NCBI RefSeq assembly: GCF_003967515.1
Contig: NZ_BIFQ01000002.1
Coordinates: 434,001-498,000, forward strand
DNA length: 64,000 nt
Source: Dictyobacter aurantiacus
Lineage (GTDB): Bacteria > Chloroflexota > Ktedonobacteria > Ktedonobacterales > Ktedonobacteraceae
Direction of reading: 5' to 3'
Shown: positions 48,902 through 57,913 of the stretch, piece after piece
How positions within the stretch are numbered: the first letter of the stretch is position 1
How the letters are laid out: the number at the start of each line of letters is the position of its first letter
Program-made: the position numbers and the translations under genes
Notes under the pieces: generated by a model
Databases searched by the model: none
The model's input: the letters and a program-made list of their open reading frames with translations, nothing else
Told to the model about the DNA's origin: nothing

Positions 48902-49096
48902 ATGAACAATATCACAATACTCCTGGCCATTTTGCCTCTTCTGCCGCTCGGATTCTGGCTCTGGATGGCCTGGGATTTCAGCGGGAACAATGATGTGCCT
49001 GAACGCGACAGGTTTTACTGGCAGCTGGCTTTTCTGTTTACCAACGTCTTCGCGGCCATGTACTACTACGTCACTATATATAGAAAAAGACATTAG
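48902..49096 (+). CDS. small two-helix membrane protein
   Basis: 64 residues with two hydrophobic segments (ITILLAILPLLPLGFWLWMAW, read as residues 4-24, and FLFTNVFAAMYYYVTIY, 44-60) and a short polar loop with acidic residues. It ends two bases before the acetyltransferase gene, so the two are co-translated. GAGGAG precedes the ATG. Function unknown; it may anchor or accompany the acetyltransferase. Confidence 0.7.
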   Translation: MNNITILLAILPLLPLGFWLWMAWDFSGNNDVPERDRFYWQLAFLFTNVFAAMYYYVTIYRKRH

Positions 49097-49098
49097 CC

Positions 49099-49680
49099 AT
49101 GAGCGTGACGATTATGGAGACGCCGCGCCTGCGGTTGCGTCCCGTACACATTGACGACCTGCAAGCCAAATACGCAATCGATATACACCCCGATGTATAC
49201 CGCTTCCAGGGCTTTGTGCGTTTACCAGATGGGCAGAAGCGGGCGCGTACGCTGGAGGAGACGCGCGAGAAGCTGGAGCAGCGCATCGGCGAGTTCGCAT
49301 TGCAGGGCTTTGGCATGTGGGCAATGGTGCTCAAAGAGAATGATACCTTCATTGGCTGGTCGGGCCTGCAGTTCTATCTGCTGGAATACGGCGCTTTCAG
49401 CACGCCCGAGATCGAGCTTTTCTACGGACAGTCGCGAGAATACTGGGGCCGGGGCCTTGTTCACGAGGCATGCCAGCACCTGATTGAATACGGATTTAAG
49501 ACGCTGAAGCTCCCGCGCATCACCAGCGTCGTCCACCGCGACAACGTGCACTCGCTCAACGTGGCCAGACGCAATGGGATGCATTTTGTCGATCATCCAA
49601 CCGAGCAGCATAACCTGGTCGGCATCCTCAACAATCCGTATATCTCCCCTGAACAGATGCAGGCGCACGCGATAAAATAA
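49099..49680 (+). CDS. GNAT family N-acetyltransferase, RimJ/RimL-like
   Basis: 193 residues. The pattern begins METPRLRLRPVHIDDL and has the acetyl-CoA loop in the form YWGRGLVHEACQHLIEYGF (about 113-131), followed by RDNVHSLNVARRNGM. This is the RimJ/RimL-type (Acetyltransf_3) branch, which acetylates protein N-termini or small amines and antibiotics. It starts 2 bp after the small membrane protein gene. Confidence 0.9.
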   Translation: MSVTIMETPRLRLRPVHIDDLQAKYAIDIHPDVYRFQGFVRLPDGQKRARTLEETREKLEQRIGEFALQGFGMWAMVLKENDTFIGWSGLQFYLLEYGAFSTPEIELFYGQSREYWGRGLVHEACQHLIEYGFKTLKLPRITSVVHRDNVHSLNVARRNGMHFVDHPTEQHNLVGILNNPYISPEQMQAHAIK

Positions 49681-49687
49681 TACGAGG

Positions 49688-50485
49688 CTACATCTCTTCT
49701 GGCAGCGGTGGGCGTACAGAGTCCAGGGCGCTCTTGCGGATGGCGCCAAAGCGCTGGTAATTCTCTCTGGCCAGGGCAAGACTCATATGATTGGGGCTCA
49801 AAGGACGGTTGGTGGTAGCATCCCAGTTATCCTGCCCATCATCCTGCCAGCCACAAACCGCGCAGAGCTCGTATTCGCAGCGATCATTCAGCGTCCTGTA
49901 TCCGCAGCAGGGGCAGCGATACTTACCATTCTCCGCAGGTTGAAGTTGGATAGTCATCTGCTTCCAATCGATAGGTGTAAACTGCTGCCGATGCTCCTCA
50001 AGCAGTGCAGCCAGATTGTCAAGGCGCTCGTAAGCGCTGTTGATCGTAAGCGAGCCGGTAAAGAGTCGATTATCCTTATGGTAATGAATGGAGATCTCCG
50101 ATGAGTGAATGCCTGTGTTAAAGCCTGTAATATCCTGCCAGCACACAGCTTTCACACGAGTACGCATGTACATCTTCGAGATCTGTAGCAGGCCGTGTTC
50201 GCAGACGATGACGCGCATGCTCAACCTCCATGGCAGCAGGATAGCGATCGCCGCCCCCCCAAGAAACATGCAAGAAGAGTCACCAAATCGCAGCACACTA
50301 GAGGTAACAGGCGTCCGAAAATCAAGTATCAGAAGAAAGATACCCATGATAAACATAAGCAGACAAACAAAGTACGAACGGCGAATAACGTCTGGCTTGA
50401 TTCTGTAAACATCAAGAGGCGCACCCAGTTGGTTGGCCGCACAGAGTTGATGATCTTCATCGGAGAGCGTATTGGTGATCGTCAT
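49688..50485 (-). CDS. membrane PH-like protein with a C-terminal CPCC zinc domain
   Basis: 265 residues. Two membrane segments at about 38-55 and 70-88 are followed by a PH-like beta domain (ISMRVIVCEHGLLQIS-type strands up to about 170). A CPCC-type cysteine-rich domain follows (YRCPCCGYRTL and YELCAVCGWQDDGQDN, about 188-225). The CPCC motif is usually found as a separate small protein or at one end of others. Function unknown; probably a membrane-associated regulator or chaperone-like factor. The gene is convergent with the acetyltransferase, 7 bp apart. Confidence 0.72.
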   Translation of the reverse strand: MTITNTLSDEDHQLCAANQLGAPLDVYRIKPDVIRRSYFVCLLMFIMGIFLLILDFRTPVTSSVLRFGDSSCMFLGGAAIAILLPWRLSMRVIVCEHGLLQISKMYMRTRVKAVCWQDITGFNTGIHSSEISIHYHKDNRLFTGSLTINSAYERLDNLAALLEEHRQQFTPIDWKQMTIQLQPAENGKYRCPCCGYRTLNDRCEYELCAVCGWQDDGQDNWDATTNRPLSPNHMSLALARENYQRFGAIRKSALDSVRPPLPEEM

Positions 50486-50795
50486 AGTCGTGAAAAGTTC
50501 CCTCTTCTCGAGCCATCTACTGATTGGCTAGCGACTGTATGTACTATTTTACTGTTAATAGATACAACTATCAGGTGACGCGGAAATGACAAAATTTGTG
50601 GGCATTTTTGCTTATTATACTCTTCAGTAAAGCTCCCTGGCAATCGATCATCTCATCAATACTAAATATCGCTCTTTGGTGCCACAAACTGCTGAACTCA
50701 TCCAATTGATTGATATAAGATTTGCGGAAAAGGCGTGTTTTGTGGCATGATATAAGCATAAATATCAATAGAAGAGCATAAAGTAGAGGAAATGT
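50486..50795. other. intergenic stretch between divergent genes
   Basis: AT-rich; it must hold the promoters of the PH/CPCC gene and the epoxide hydrolase gene. I see no strong palindrome or gene. Confidence 0.45.
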
Positions 50796-51932
50796 ATGGC
50801 AGTACGGCCTTTCAGCATTGAGGTTCCGGACGCGGTTCTGGCTGACCTGCAGCAGCGCCTGGCATTGGCGCGCTGGCCAGATGAGATCGAGGATAGCGGG
50901 TGGGATTATGGGACGAACCTGGAGTACCTCCAGCAGCTGGTCGCCTACTGGCGCGATGGCTTTGATTGGCGCGCCCAGGAGCGCTTGCTGAACTCTTTTC
51001 CCCAATTTAAGACCGAGATCGATGGGCAGGAGCTCCACTTCATCCACGTGAAGGGCAAGGGTCCCAATCCGCTGCCACTGCTGATCTCGCATGGCTGGCC
51101 GGGCTCGTTCTTCGAGATGCATAAGATCATCGGTCCCCTGACCGATCCAGGCTTCTACGGCGCGGACCCACTGGAGGCGTTCGATGTGGTGGTGCCGTCG
51201 CTGCCAGGCTATGGCTTCTCGGGCAAACCACGCCAGCGGGGCATGAACGTGGCGCGCATCGCGGAGCTCTTCAAGGATCTGATGACGCGCGAACTGGGCT
51301 ACAAGTATTTTGGCGCCCAGGGCGGCGACTGGGGCAGCGGCATCACCCTGCGCCTGGGACAGGACTATCCCGAGCACCTGGTTGGCGTGCATGTGAATAT
51401 GGTGCCGCTCAACCCGCAGGCAGGCGACGATGAGCCAACCGAGGAGGAGCAGCAGTGGCGCGAGCAGCTGCGCCAGTTCCAGACCGATGGGGCCGGCTAT
51501 AGCCACATCCAGGGGACGCGGCCACAGACCCTGGCCTATGCCCTGAACGATTCCCCGATCGGCCTGGCCGCCTGGATTGTCGATAAGTTTCGCGCCTGGA
51601 GCGACTGCCATGAGGAGGTTGAGCAGGTCTTTACGCGCGACGAGCTGCTCACCAACGTCATGATCTACTGGGTCACCCAGACCATCGGTTCATCGATGCG
51701 GCTCTACTACGAGGCTACCCACAGCGATTACTCACCATACAGAGTAGATGTACCAACCGGCGTGGCGCTCTTTCCCAAAGAGATCTCGACGCCGCCGCAG
51801 ACGCTGGCAGCGCGCCAGTACAACATTCAACGCTGGACCACCATGAGCGCCGGTGGACACTTCGCCGCCCTGGAACAGCCAGCGGCGCTGGTACATGAGA
51901 TTCGTGCCTTCTTCAAGCGCCTGCGTCCCTGA
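50796..51932 (+). CDS. epoxide hydrolase
   Basis: 378 residues with the EHN domain at the N-terminus and an alpha/beta-hydrolase core. The oxyanion motif is HGWPGS (99-104), the nucleophile Asp178 in GAQGGDWGS, and the catalytic His in MSAGGHFAALEQP (near 355). Two Tyr that polarise the epoxide lie in the cap region as expected. It hydrates epoxides to diols in the cytoplasm. AGAGGAAA precedes the start. It resembles the microsomal-type bacterial epoxide hydrolases. Convergent with the next gene, 10 bp apart. Confidence 0.92.
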   Translation: MAVRPFSIEVPDAVLADLQQRLALARWPDEIEDSGWDYGTNLEYLQQLVAYWRDGFDWRAQERLLNSFPQFKTEIDGQELHFIHVKGKGPNPLPLLISHGWPGSFFEMHKIIGPLTDPGFYGADPLEAFDVVVPSLPGYGFSGKPRQRGMNVARIAELFKDLMTRELGYKYFGAQGGDWGSGITLRLGQDYPEHLVGVHVNMVPLNPQAGDDEPTEEEQQWREQLRQFQTDGAGYSHIQGTRPQTLAYALNDSPIGLAAWIVDKFRAWSDCHEEVEQVFTRDELLTNVMIYWVTQTIGSSMRLYYEATHSDYSPYRVDVPTGVALFPKEISTPPQTLAARQYNIQRWTTMSAGGHFAALEQPAALVHEIRAFFKRLRP

Positions 51933-51942
51933 CCGGCCCGGC

Positions 51943-52692
51943 TTAGGGACGGAGATGTATAAGATCGATAAAGCCAGGGCCAGCCGTGGCGGGCTCAACA
52001 TGAAAGGCGCCCGGACTATCAGCTTCACGCCCGGGGCGATGATTCGGATTAATAGCGTGATAATAACGTAAGATGCTTTCCGAGCCTGGATGAGCATTGA
52101 GCAGAGCAATGGCTGCATTCACGGTTGTCACAGGAGTACCAATTGGAACGCCGCTGCTATTTACGAGTACAAAGTCCCGGAAAGCTCCATTATGGGGATG
52201 CTCGAAATCCAGGTTAAGCACAAATGCCATCGGCTCTCCAGTTCTCGAGGGTGGATAACTGATAGTCCTTACGCGCGCCCAGGGTCTCCAGGTTGGGTCA
52301 ACCCCAGGTATACTGTTACCACTGCACGGTTCGTGAGGTGACCCGGCCTTGACAACATCGGCGGCCAATGTCTCGCCACAGATTCTCAGCGTCTCCTGCC
52401 CTTGAAGCCAATTAGCTACGTGGCCTATCATCACTACAGGATCTCCGCTGGAATAATTTCCCAGAGAGATGCCATTATGTACATAATAGGTAACGTTCCT
52501 TCTATCACATTGCCCATTATGGAGCCGGCAACGGTAATACACAACTCCGACAGGATCTCCTCTCCTAACAGTCTGCAGGAATTGAGCACGCTGCGCATGC
52601 ATAATACGGACATCAGCCAGTAGCGTTGATAGAATGAGAGCCACCCCAAGCAAAAAAATAGCTCTGCATATTAACCATCGTTTACACAACAT
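51943..52692 (-). CDS. exported hypothetical protein
   Basis: 249 residues with an N-terminal signal anchor or signal peptide (WLICRAIFLLGVALILSTLLA, about 6-26; no lipobox). The exported part has four to five cysteines that could form disulphides (RCRLHNGQCDRR, RICGETL, EPCSGN). No family recognised. GGAAGGAG precedes the ATG. Role unknown. Confidence 0.65.
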   Translation of the reverse strand: MLCKRWLICRAIFLLGVALILSTLLADVRIMHAQRAQFLQTVRRGDPVGVVYYRCRLHNGQCDRRNVTYYVHNGISLGNYSSGDPVVMIGHVANWLQGQETLRICGETLAADVVKAGSPHEPCSGNSIPGVDPTWRPWARVRTISYPPSRTGEPMAFVLNLDFEHPHNGAFRDFVLVNSSGVPIGTPVTTVNAAIALLNAHPGSESILRYYHAINPNHRPGREADSPGAFHVEPATAGPGFIDLIHLRP

Positions 52693-52890
52693 TATATGTT
52701 TCTCCTTCCTTGTATACTAGAAACTACTATAGCAGCAACAGTTATCCAGGTAAATATAGAGGGACTAAAGGTAATTTTTGGTTTTAATAGAGATCATATT
52801 ATAATTATATTGATCTAAAGAAATTAAATATGTAATAAAAATAATAGTTATGGACAGGCTCCTAAGGCTTATTTATATCATAAACAAAGA

Positions 52891-52931
52891 AAGTGGAGAT
52901 GAATGCAACGGTTGTTGCATTCATCTCCACC
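52891..52931. terminator. perfect 18-bp hairpin
   Basis: AGTGGAGATGAATGCAAC (from about 52892) and its complement flank a GGTT loop, then CTTTTG. It is a likely intrinsic terminator on the + strand, or a bidirectional one for the SDR operon ending at 53064. The rest of 52693-53063 is AT-rich without a gene. Confidence 0.6.
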
Positions 52932-53063
52932 TTTTGATGATTAGCTTCCTTTTATGAGTTATACGATCTGATGCATTTAATGCACGATTGATACAACAGA
53001 TCGCATGCTGATCCGCGAGGAATTGTGCCAGACGCAGACGCGTTGGGGTGAAACCACCCAACA

Positions 53064-53984
53064 TCAGACTTCGTTCGGCTGGGGAACGGTCTGGGTCAAC
53101 AAACTGCCAAATCCCATCCGATCCAGAAAGTCTTTCTGCAGTTTCCAGAGGAGGGCATTGCCTTCTTCGACATGCGCCTGGGTGAAATCGACGAGCGAGC
53201 GGAAAGGACGCGTTCCGGCAGGCAGACCCACGATCCGCACCACCTCGTCGGCCACGGCCTGTGGGTTGGCATCCACGTCAGGAGCGAAAAGACTGCTCGT
53301 CGCCTCCTCATTACGTGCCACCATCCCATCCAGGCGTGCATAGGCTTCCATCGTCGCTGTATCGGCAGGGCGAGTGGCATGGGGGAAGTGCTCGGTGCCC
53401 TGCGTGAAGGCTCCGGGCATCACAATGCAGGTCTCGATGCCAAACTGGCTGACTTCGTAGGCGGTTGTTTGGGCCAGGCCATCCATCGCCATCTTGGAGG
53501 CGACATAGGGACCCAGGAACGGGGGAACGACGACTGTGGTGGTGCTGCCCGTGTAGAGGAGGAGTCCTGCGCCACGCTCACGCAGATGTGGCAGGACAGC
53601 ACGGTTGACGCGCACCACCCCCATAGCGTTGGTGTCGAAAAGATGAGCGATTTCCTCCGCAGTAAAAGCTTCGACATAGCCTACCATGAGATGTCCGGCG
53701 TTATGTAAGACGACATCGATATGACCTTGTTCTGTTAGAATCGTCTGCACTGCCCGGTCAGCAGATTCCTGAGATGTCACATCCAGCTCGACGACGCGCA
53801 GGTCTACCCCGCGCGCGGTCGCATAGTCACGCTCTTTCTGTGCACGAGCCGCATTGCGCTTCTCAATATCACGCATACTGGCGTAAACGGTGTGTCCGGC
53901 CTCAGCCAGGCTATGAGCGGCCAGCTGGCCGATGCCAGTCGCGGCACCAGTCACAAGAATAACAGACGGATGAGTATGATTCAT
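53064..53984 (-). CDS. SDR family oxidoreductase
   Basis: 306 residues. TGAATGIG cofactor loop (near residue 12), HNAGH, and catalytic YVASK. It is longer than usual because of a C-terminal extension after residue 240 (GLPAGTRPFRSLVDF). AAAGGAG fixes the start at 53984; 15 further open codons upstream lack support. Third in the hydrolase-SDR-SDR operon regulated, by position, by the HxlR protein. Confidence 0.88.
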   Translation of the reverse strand: MNHTHPSVILVTGAATGIGQLAAHSLAEAGHTVYASMRDIEKRNAARAQKERDYATARGVDLRVVELDVTSQESADRAVQTILTEQGHIDVVLHNAGHLMVGYVEAFTAEEIAHLFDTNAMGVVRVNRAVLPHLRERGAGLLLYTGSTTTVVVPPFLGPYVASKMAMDGLAQTTAYEVSQFGIETCIVMPGAFTQGTEHFPHATRPADTATMEAYARLDGMVARNEEATSSLFAPDVDANPQAVADEVVRIVGLPAGTRPFRSLVDFTQAHVEEGNALLWKLQKDFLDRMGFGSLLTQTVPQPNEV

Positions 53985-54006
53985 CACAATAACTCCTTTG
54001 AATAAA

Positions 54007-54750
54007 CTAGATGAAACCGCCATTGGCACGTAGGACCTGGCCGGTGATCCATCCAGATTCCTGGCTGGCTAAAAAGAGCACCACGCCGGAGATGTCTTCG
54101 GGCTCTCCAAGACGGCCGAAGCCAATCATGCGTTTGATCGCTTCTATCTGGGCCTCTGATTTCCCAACGGTAAACAACTCGGTGTTGACTGGTCCCGGCG
54201 CAACGGCATTAATGGCAATGCCTTTGGGCGCGAACTCCTTGGCCAGTTGCCGCGTAATCTGCTCGACCGCGCCCTTGGTGCCAGCATACAGGCTATAAGT
54301 CGGCGTCATTTGTCCCAGGACCGAGGAGGAGAAATTGATGATCCGCCCTCCCGCTTGCATATACTGGGCGGCCAGCTGGCATGCGAAGTAGGTCCCTTTC
54401 ACATTGATGGCGTACTCCCGGTCAAAGTCCTGTTCGGTAATCTGCGCAATCGGCTTCGTGGTCATAATACCGGCATTGTTGACCAGGATATCCACACGCC
54501 CAAAGTGTTCAATGGTCGCGGCGAACAAGCCTTGCAGGTCTGCACTGTTACTAACATCTGCCTGGACGGCCAGGGCCTGACCTCCATTGCGCTCAATTTT
54601 ATGCACAAGCTCTTCGGCGGCTTCTTTATTCCGGGCATAATTGATGACGATCTGTGCTCCCTCGTTCGCCAATGCCTCGGCAATGGCCTGGCCGATCCCA
54701 CGGGAGGCGCCGGTAACAATCGCCACTTTCTTTTGCAGTCGTGTATTCAT
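54007..54750 (-). CDS. SDR family oxidoreductase, FabG-like
   Basis: 247 residues with all classical motifs: TGASRGIG (14-21), NNAG, Ser in INFSSSV, YAGTK and a complete C-terminus (VLRANGGFI). Similar to 3-oxoacyl-ACP reductase and glucose/sorbitol dehydrogenases. It lies 22 bp before the next SDR gene and 120 bp after the hydrolase, all on the same strand. AAAAAGGAG precedes the ATG. Confidence 0.9.
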   Translation of the reverse strand: MNTRLQKKVAIVTGASRGIGQAIAEALANEGAQIVINYARNKEAAEELVHKIERNGGQALAVQADVSNSADLQGLFAATIEHFGRVDILVNNAGIMTTKPIAQITEQDFDREYAINVKGTYFACQLAAQYMQAGGRIINFSSSVLGQMTPTYSLYAGTKGAVEQITRQLAKEFAPKGIAINAVAPGPVNTELFTVGKSEAQIEAIKRMIGFGRLGEPEDISGVVLFLASQESGWITGQVLRANGGFI

Positions 54751-54870
54751 TTCTTTTTTTCTCCTTTTTTTGTTTTATACTATGTTGTCTGAAAGACAGG
54801 GCATAGAACACGTTTTTTCCCCGTCGCTAGAGCATCTTATAATGCTCGTTACCATCTCACATCTTCTTTT

Positions 54871-55791
54871 TTATTCCTGTGGCAACACCGTCTGCCGGAG
54901 AAAGCTGCCCATCTTCGCAAGCGATTGTTGTCCTTCAGGAAGAACAGCGGCATAGGCCTGGAAGACATGCCACATATCATCCCACACGGTGAGTTCGACT
55001 GGCACAGCCGCTGCTCTGGCATGTTCCGCGATGAGGAGCGAATCATCGAGCAGCACTTCGTCTCGACCGACATCAATCCGCAGAGGTGGGAAGCCATGCA
55101 AATCTGCATAGATTGGAGAAAGCAGCGGATTGCTTAGATTCTCTGCACCGGCATAGAAGTGCGCCAGCGCATTAATCGTGTCGCCAGAAAAGATGGGGTC
55201 GACCGCTTCCTGCGCGCTCCGACTCTTCACAGTGCCAGCAAGATCGGTCCAGGGAGAAATCAGTGCAGCAGCGGCAGGCAGCGGCAGGTTCCGGTCGCGT
55301 ACGGTTTGTAGTAAGGCCAGGGTCAGCCCACCACCGGCGGAGTCACCGGCCAGCACGATATGCTGCGCGGAATATCCCTTACTCAGGAGCCAGTGATAGG
55401 CCGTGAGAGCATCATCAAGCGCGGCAGGAAAGACATGCTCGGGGGCCAGACGATAGTTTATCAGCAACGCAGGGATACCCGCCGCGACACTCAGACGTGC
55501 CACCAGATCACGATGCGATGCGGGTGATCCAAGGATATACGCCCCACCGTGCAGGTAGAGCAGCACAGCGTTGGTGTTGGCAACAGCGGGGGAGAGCCAT
55601 TCAGCAGGGACGCCATCGACGTCAATAGGCTCGACACGCATCCCTTCCGGTAGAGGGATGGGATGCCCAACATAGGTTTCAACAGACCGTTCATAGGCAA
55701 GACGCCGCTCAGCTAAGGAAACAGGTTCTCCTGTAGCGGTCTTCTGGGTCAGCAAGTAAGAACGCAGCTGAACGCTTTGTTCGCTCGGCAT
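54871..55791 (-). CDS. alpha/beta hydrolase, hormone-sensitive-lipase-like (family IV esterase)
   Basis: 306 residues. The oxyanion motif HGGA (81-84) and the nucleophile GDSAGG (Ser151) define the HSL family. Asp and His follow near residues 245 and 275 (ELTVWDDMWHVFQ). It hydrolyses short-chain esters or related substrates in the cytoplasm. First gene of the operon with two SDR genes; the promoter is shared divergently with the HxlR gene. Confidence 0.9.
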   Translation of the reverse strand: MPSEQSVQLRSYLLTQKTATGEPVSLAERRLAYERSVETYVGHPIPLPEGMRVEPIDVDGVPAEWLSPAVANTNAVLLYLHGGAYILGSPASHRDLVARLSVAAGIPALLINYRLAPEHVFPAALDDALTAYHWLLSKGYSAQHIVLAGDSAGGGLTLALLQTVRDRNLPLPAAAALISPWTDLAGTVKSRSAQEAVDPIFSGDTINALAHFYAGAENLSNPLLSPIYADLHGFPPLRIDVGRDEVLLDDSLLIAEHARAAAVPVELTVWDDMWHVFQAYAAVLPEGQQSLAKMGSFLRQTVLPQE

Positions 55792-55817
55792 AGCAGCCTC
55801 CTTTTTCAGAGCAATGC

Positions 55818-55846
55818 TTGAAACAACCAGGTGGTTGTGTTATATA
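55818..55846 (+). promoter_or_regulatory. promoter with a palindromic HxlR operator candidate
   Basis: TTGAAA (55818-55823), a 17-bp spacer and TATATA (55841-55846) form a good promoter for the HxlR gene. ACAACC-AGGT-GGTTGT (55823-55838) is a perfect inverted repeat filling the spacer, and lies 32 bp from the start codon of the divergent hydrolase. Binding would cover the HxlR promoter and probably the opposite one. Confidence 0.6.
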
Positions 55847-55870
55847 CTGGAGATCAGTAATCTCTTATCT

Positions 55871-56356
55871 ATGGGTTACTTTACCGAAAAATCAGAGAGC
55901 TTGGAAGAAGTAACCAGAAAGTGGCAACGTTACCAGATGGAAACTAGACAGCAAACAGGACCGAATGTTTTCTTGACTAGTTGTCTTTCACGGCAGGTTT
56001 TAGAACTGATAGCGAGTCAGTGGACGACTCTTGTATTCTATTGCCTGGAAGATGGCACGATGCGTTTTGGAGAATTGCTCAAGAAGATTGACGGCATCTC
56101 AAGGAAAGTCCTGGCGCAAACCTTGCGGGACCTGGAACGTAACGGCGTAGTAGAGCGCACCGTCCACCCGGTCGTGCCTCCAGTGGTTGAATATTCACTT
56201 ACCCCACTGGGACGAACGCTCATAGAACCGGTAAATTCGCTGAGAACGTGGGCCTATGGACATTTAGGAGAGGTGGCGCAAGCGCGAAACGCATATAATC
56301 AAAGTGATCATACACCCATTCAGGACGAGGTGGCGTCTATCGTTCAACGTCGCTAG
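55871..56356 (+). CDS. HxlR family winged-helix regulator
   Basis: About 161 residues. The family block CLSRQVLELIASQWTTLVFYCL (with the sensor Cys), RFGELLKKIDGISRKVLAQTLRDLERNGVVER and the wing VEYSLTPLGRTL are complete. Such regulators sense electrophiles, quinones or aldehydes and control neighbouring reductases or hydrolases, as the layout suggests here. The start is uncertain: ATG 55871 fits the predicted promoter, ATG 55814 would lie before it, and ATG 55937 gives a shorter form. Confidence 0.88.
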   Translation: MGYFTEKSESLEEVTRKWQRYQMETRQQTGPNVFLTSCLSRQVLELIASQWTTLVFYCLEDGTMRFGELLKKIDGISRKVLAQTLRDLERNGVVERTVHPVVPPVVEYSLTPLGRTLIEPVNSLRTWAYGHLGEVAQARNAYNQSDHTPIQDEVASIVQRR

Positions 56357-56570
56357 CACTTTGTCAACCTTTGTTTGATGAGTTGTTCGCCCGCTACGCG
56401 GGTGAGAGGGGGAGGAGTTGCCGGGGGCACACACAGCCCCAGCTTTGGTGCCGGGCTTGCCCTGGCTTTAGGGCCGGCCGTTTGTTCATGCCCTCAGCAT
56501 GCTCGCTTGCATCCCCACTCTCTCATCAATTGAACATTGATAGACGACTAGCTCACACGAGGTATACATC
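56357..56570. repeat. gap with a family B repeat unit
   Basis: A family B unit (GGTGCCGGGCTTGCCCTGG, within 56444-56468) lies between the HxlR gene and the convergent kynureninase gene. Nothing else is seen. Confidence 0.6.
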
Positions 56571-57839
56571 CTAAGTGACGATGGGGGCCTCGGTGGGATA
56601 GCGTTCGTAGATGCGTTCGACCACGATCTGTTTGAGGCGCTGGACCGTCTGGTGGATGTCGCGATAGGTGGTGTAGAGCGGGGTGATACCCAGGCGGATG
56701 TTGTCGGGCGCCCGGAAGTCGGGCAGGACGCGCATATCGTTGATCAGGGCCAGGTCGATGCGCAACCCCTCGGCATGTCCCAGGGAGACGTGCGAGCCCC
56801 TGCACTCCTGCTCGCGTGGGGACTTCAGGGTGAAGCCGAGCGGCTCCAGTTCCGCCTTCCAGAGGTCAATCAGGTAGCTGCTCTGGCGCAGTGATTTGGC
56901 GCGTAGCTGCTCGATGCCGGCCTCGCGCAGCAGGTCAACCCCTGGCTCGATCAGGGAGAGCGAGACCACCGGAGGCGTCCCGGTCAGAAAGCGGCGCAGG
57001 CCGGTGGCGGGCTCATATTTCAGGTCAAAGCCGAACAGATTCTGCTGTCCCATCCAGCCGGTGAGCGGGTTGATGAGCCGCTCCTGCAGGTCGCGTCGGA
57101 TGTACAGAAAGGCCGGCGCGCCGGGCCCGCCGTTCAGGTACTTGTAGGTGCAGCCGATGGCCAGGTCGGCGTTGGCGGCATTGAGGTCCACGGGCACCGA
57201 GCCCACCGAGTGGCTGAGGTCCCACAACACCAGCGCCCCGGCGGTATGGGCGGCCTCGGTCAGCGCCGCCATATCATACATATACCCACTCTTAAAGACC
57301 GTGTGCGATAGCGTCAGCAGCGCCGTCTGCTCGTTCAGGCGCGCCCGCAGCTCCTCCACCGGACCATAGATGCCGTCGGCCGAGGGGATCACCCGCAGCT
57401 GGTGTTGCTTATCGAGCATGTCGATCGCGCCCTGCAAAATATAGAGGTCTGAGGGGAAGTTCAGGTCGTCGGTCAGGATCTGCGTGCGACCCGCCTGGAA
57501 ACGCAACGCCGCCACCGCCAGCTTGAACAGGTTGACCGAGGTCGAATCGGCCACAATCACCTCGTCGGGCTGCGCGCCGATCAGGCTGGCGATCTTTGCC
57601 CCGATGCGCTCGGGGGCCGTAAACCAGCCCTCATTCCAGCTGCGGATCAGGCGGCTCCCCCACTGCTGCCGCACCAGGTCGTTCGACAGGCTCAGCGACT
57701 CGTAGGGCAGGCGCCCCAGCGAGTTCCCGTCCATATAGATCAGATCTTCGTCCTCGATCAAAAAGCGTCCGCGAAAATGCGCGCAGCTATCCTGCGCATC
57801 CAGCTCCTCCGCGTAAGCAATATCGTTCGAAACCGTCAT
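56571..57839 (-). CDS. kynU: kynureninase
   Basis: 422 residues, the normal length. PLP-binding Lys233 is in GCTYKYLNGGPGAP, with WDLSHS (206-211) holding the PLP-contacting Asp and His and FYLPT-like LYI at the end of the block. Kynureninase cleaves kynurenine to anthranilate and alanine in tryptophan breakdown. The start at 57839 is two codons inside a GTG-started frame; AAAGGATG precedes it. It lies 75 bp after kynA on the same strand; a family C unit lies in the gap. kynB (formamidase) is not seen in the window. Confidence 0.93.
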   Translation of the reverse strand: MTVSNDIAYAEELDAQDSCAHFRGRFLIEDEDLIYMDGNSLGRLPYESLSLSNDLVRQQWGSRLIRSWNEGWFTAPERIGAKIASLIGAQPDEVIVADSTSVNLFKLAVAALRFQAGRTQILTDDLNFPSDLYILQGAIDMLDKQHQLRVIPSADGIYGPVEELRARLNEQTALLTLSHTVFKSGYMYDMAALTEAAHTAGALVLWDLSHSVGSVPVDLNAANADLAIGCTYKYLNGGPGAPAFLYIRRDLQERLINPLTGWMGQQNLFGFDLKYEPATGLRRFLTGTPPVVSLSLIEPGVDLLREAGIEQLRAKSLRQSSYLIDLWKAELEPLGFTLKSPREQECRGSHVSLGHAEGLRIDLALINDMRVLPDFRAPDNIRLGITPLYTTYRDIHQTVQRLKQIVVERIYERYPTEAPIVT

Positions 57840-57865
57840 AAACACGTCATCCTTTTATACATAAT

Positions 57866-57894
57866 CGTACGTTCGGCCCTCGCAGCCGATTTTC
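57866..57894 (+). repeat. family C repeat unit between kynA and kynU
   Basis: A forward unit (CGTTCGGCCCTCGCAGCCGA) with one unpaired position in the stem. It lies within the 74-bp gap between two genes of one probable operon and could cause or modulate processing of the transcript. Confidence 0.65.
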
Positions 57895-57913
57895 TATCCA
57901 TGGCACAAATACA

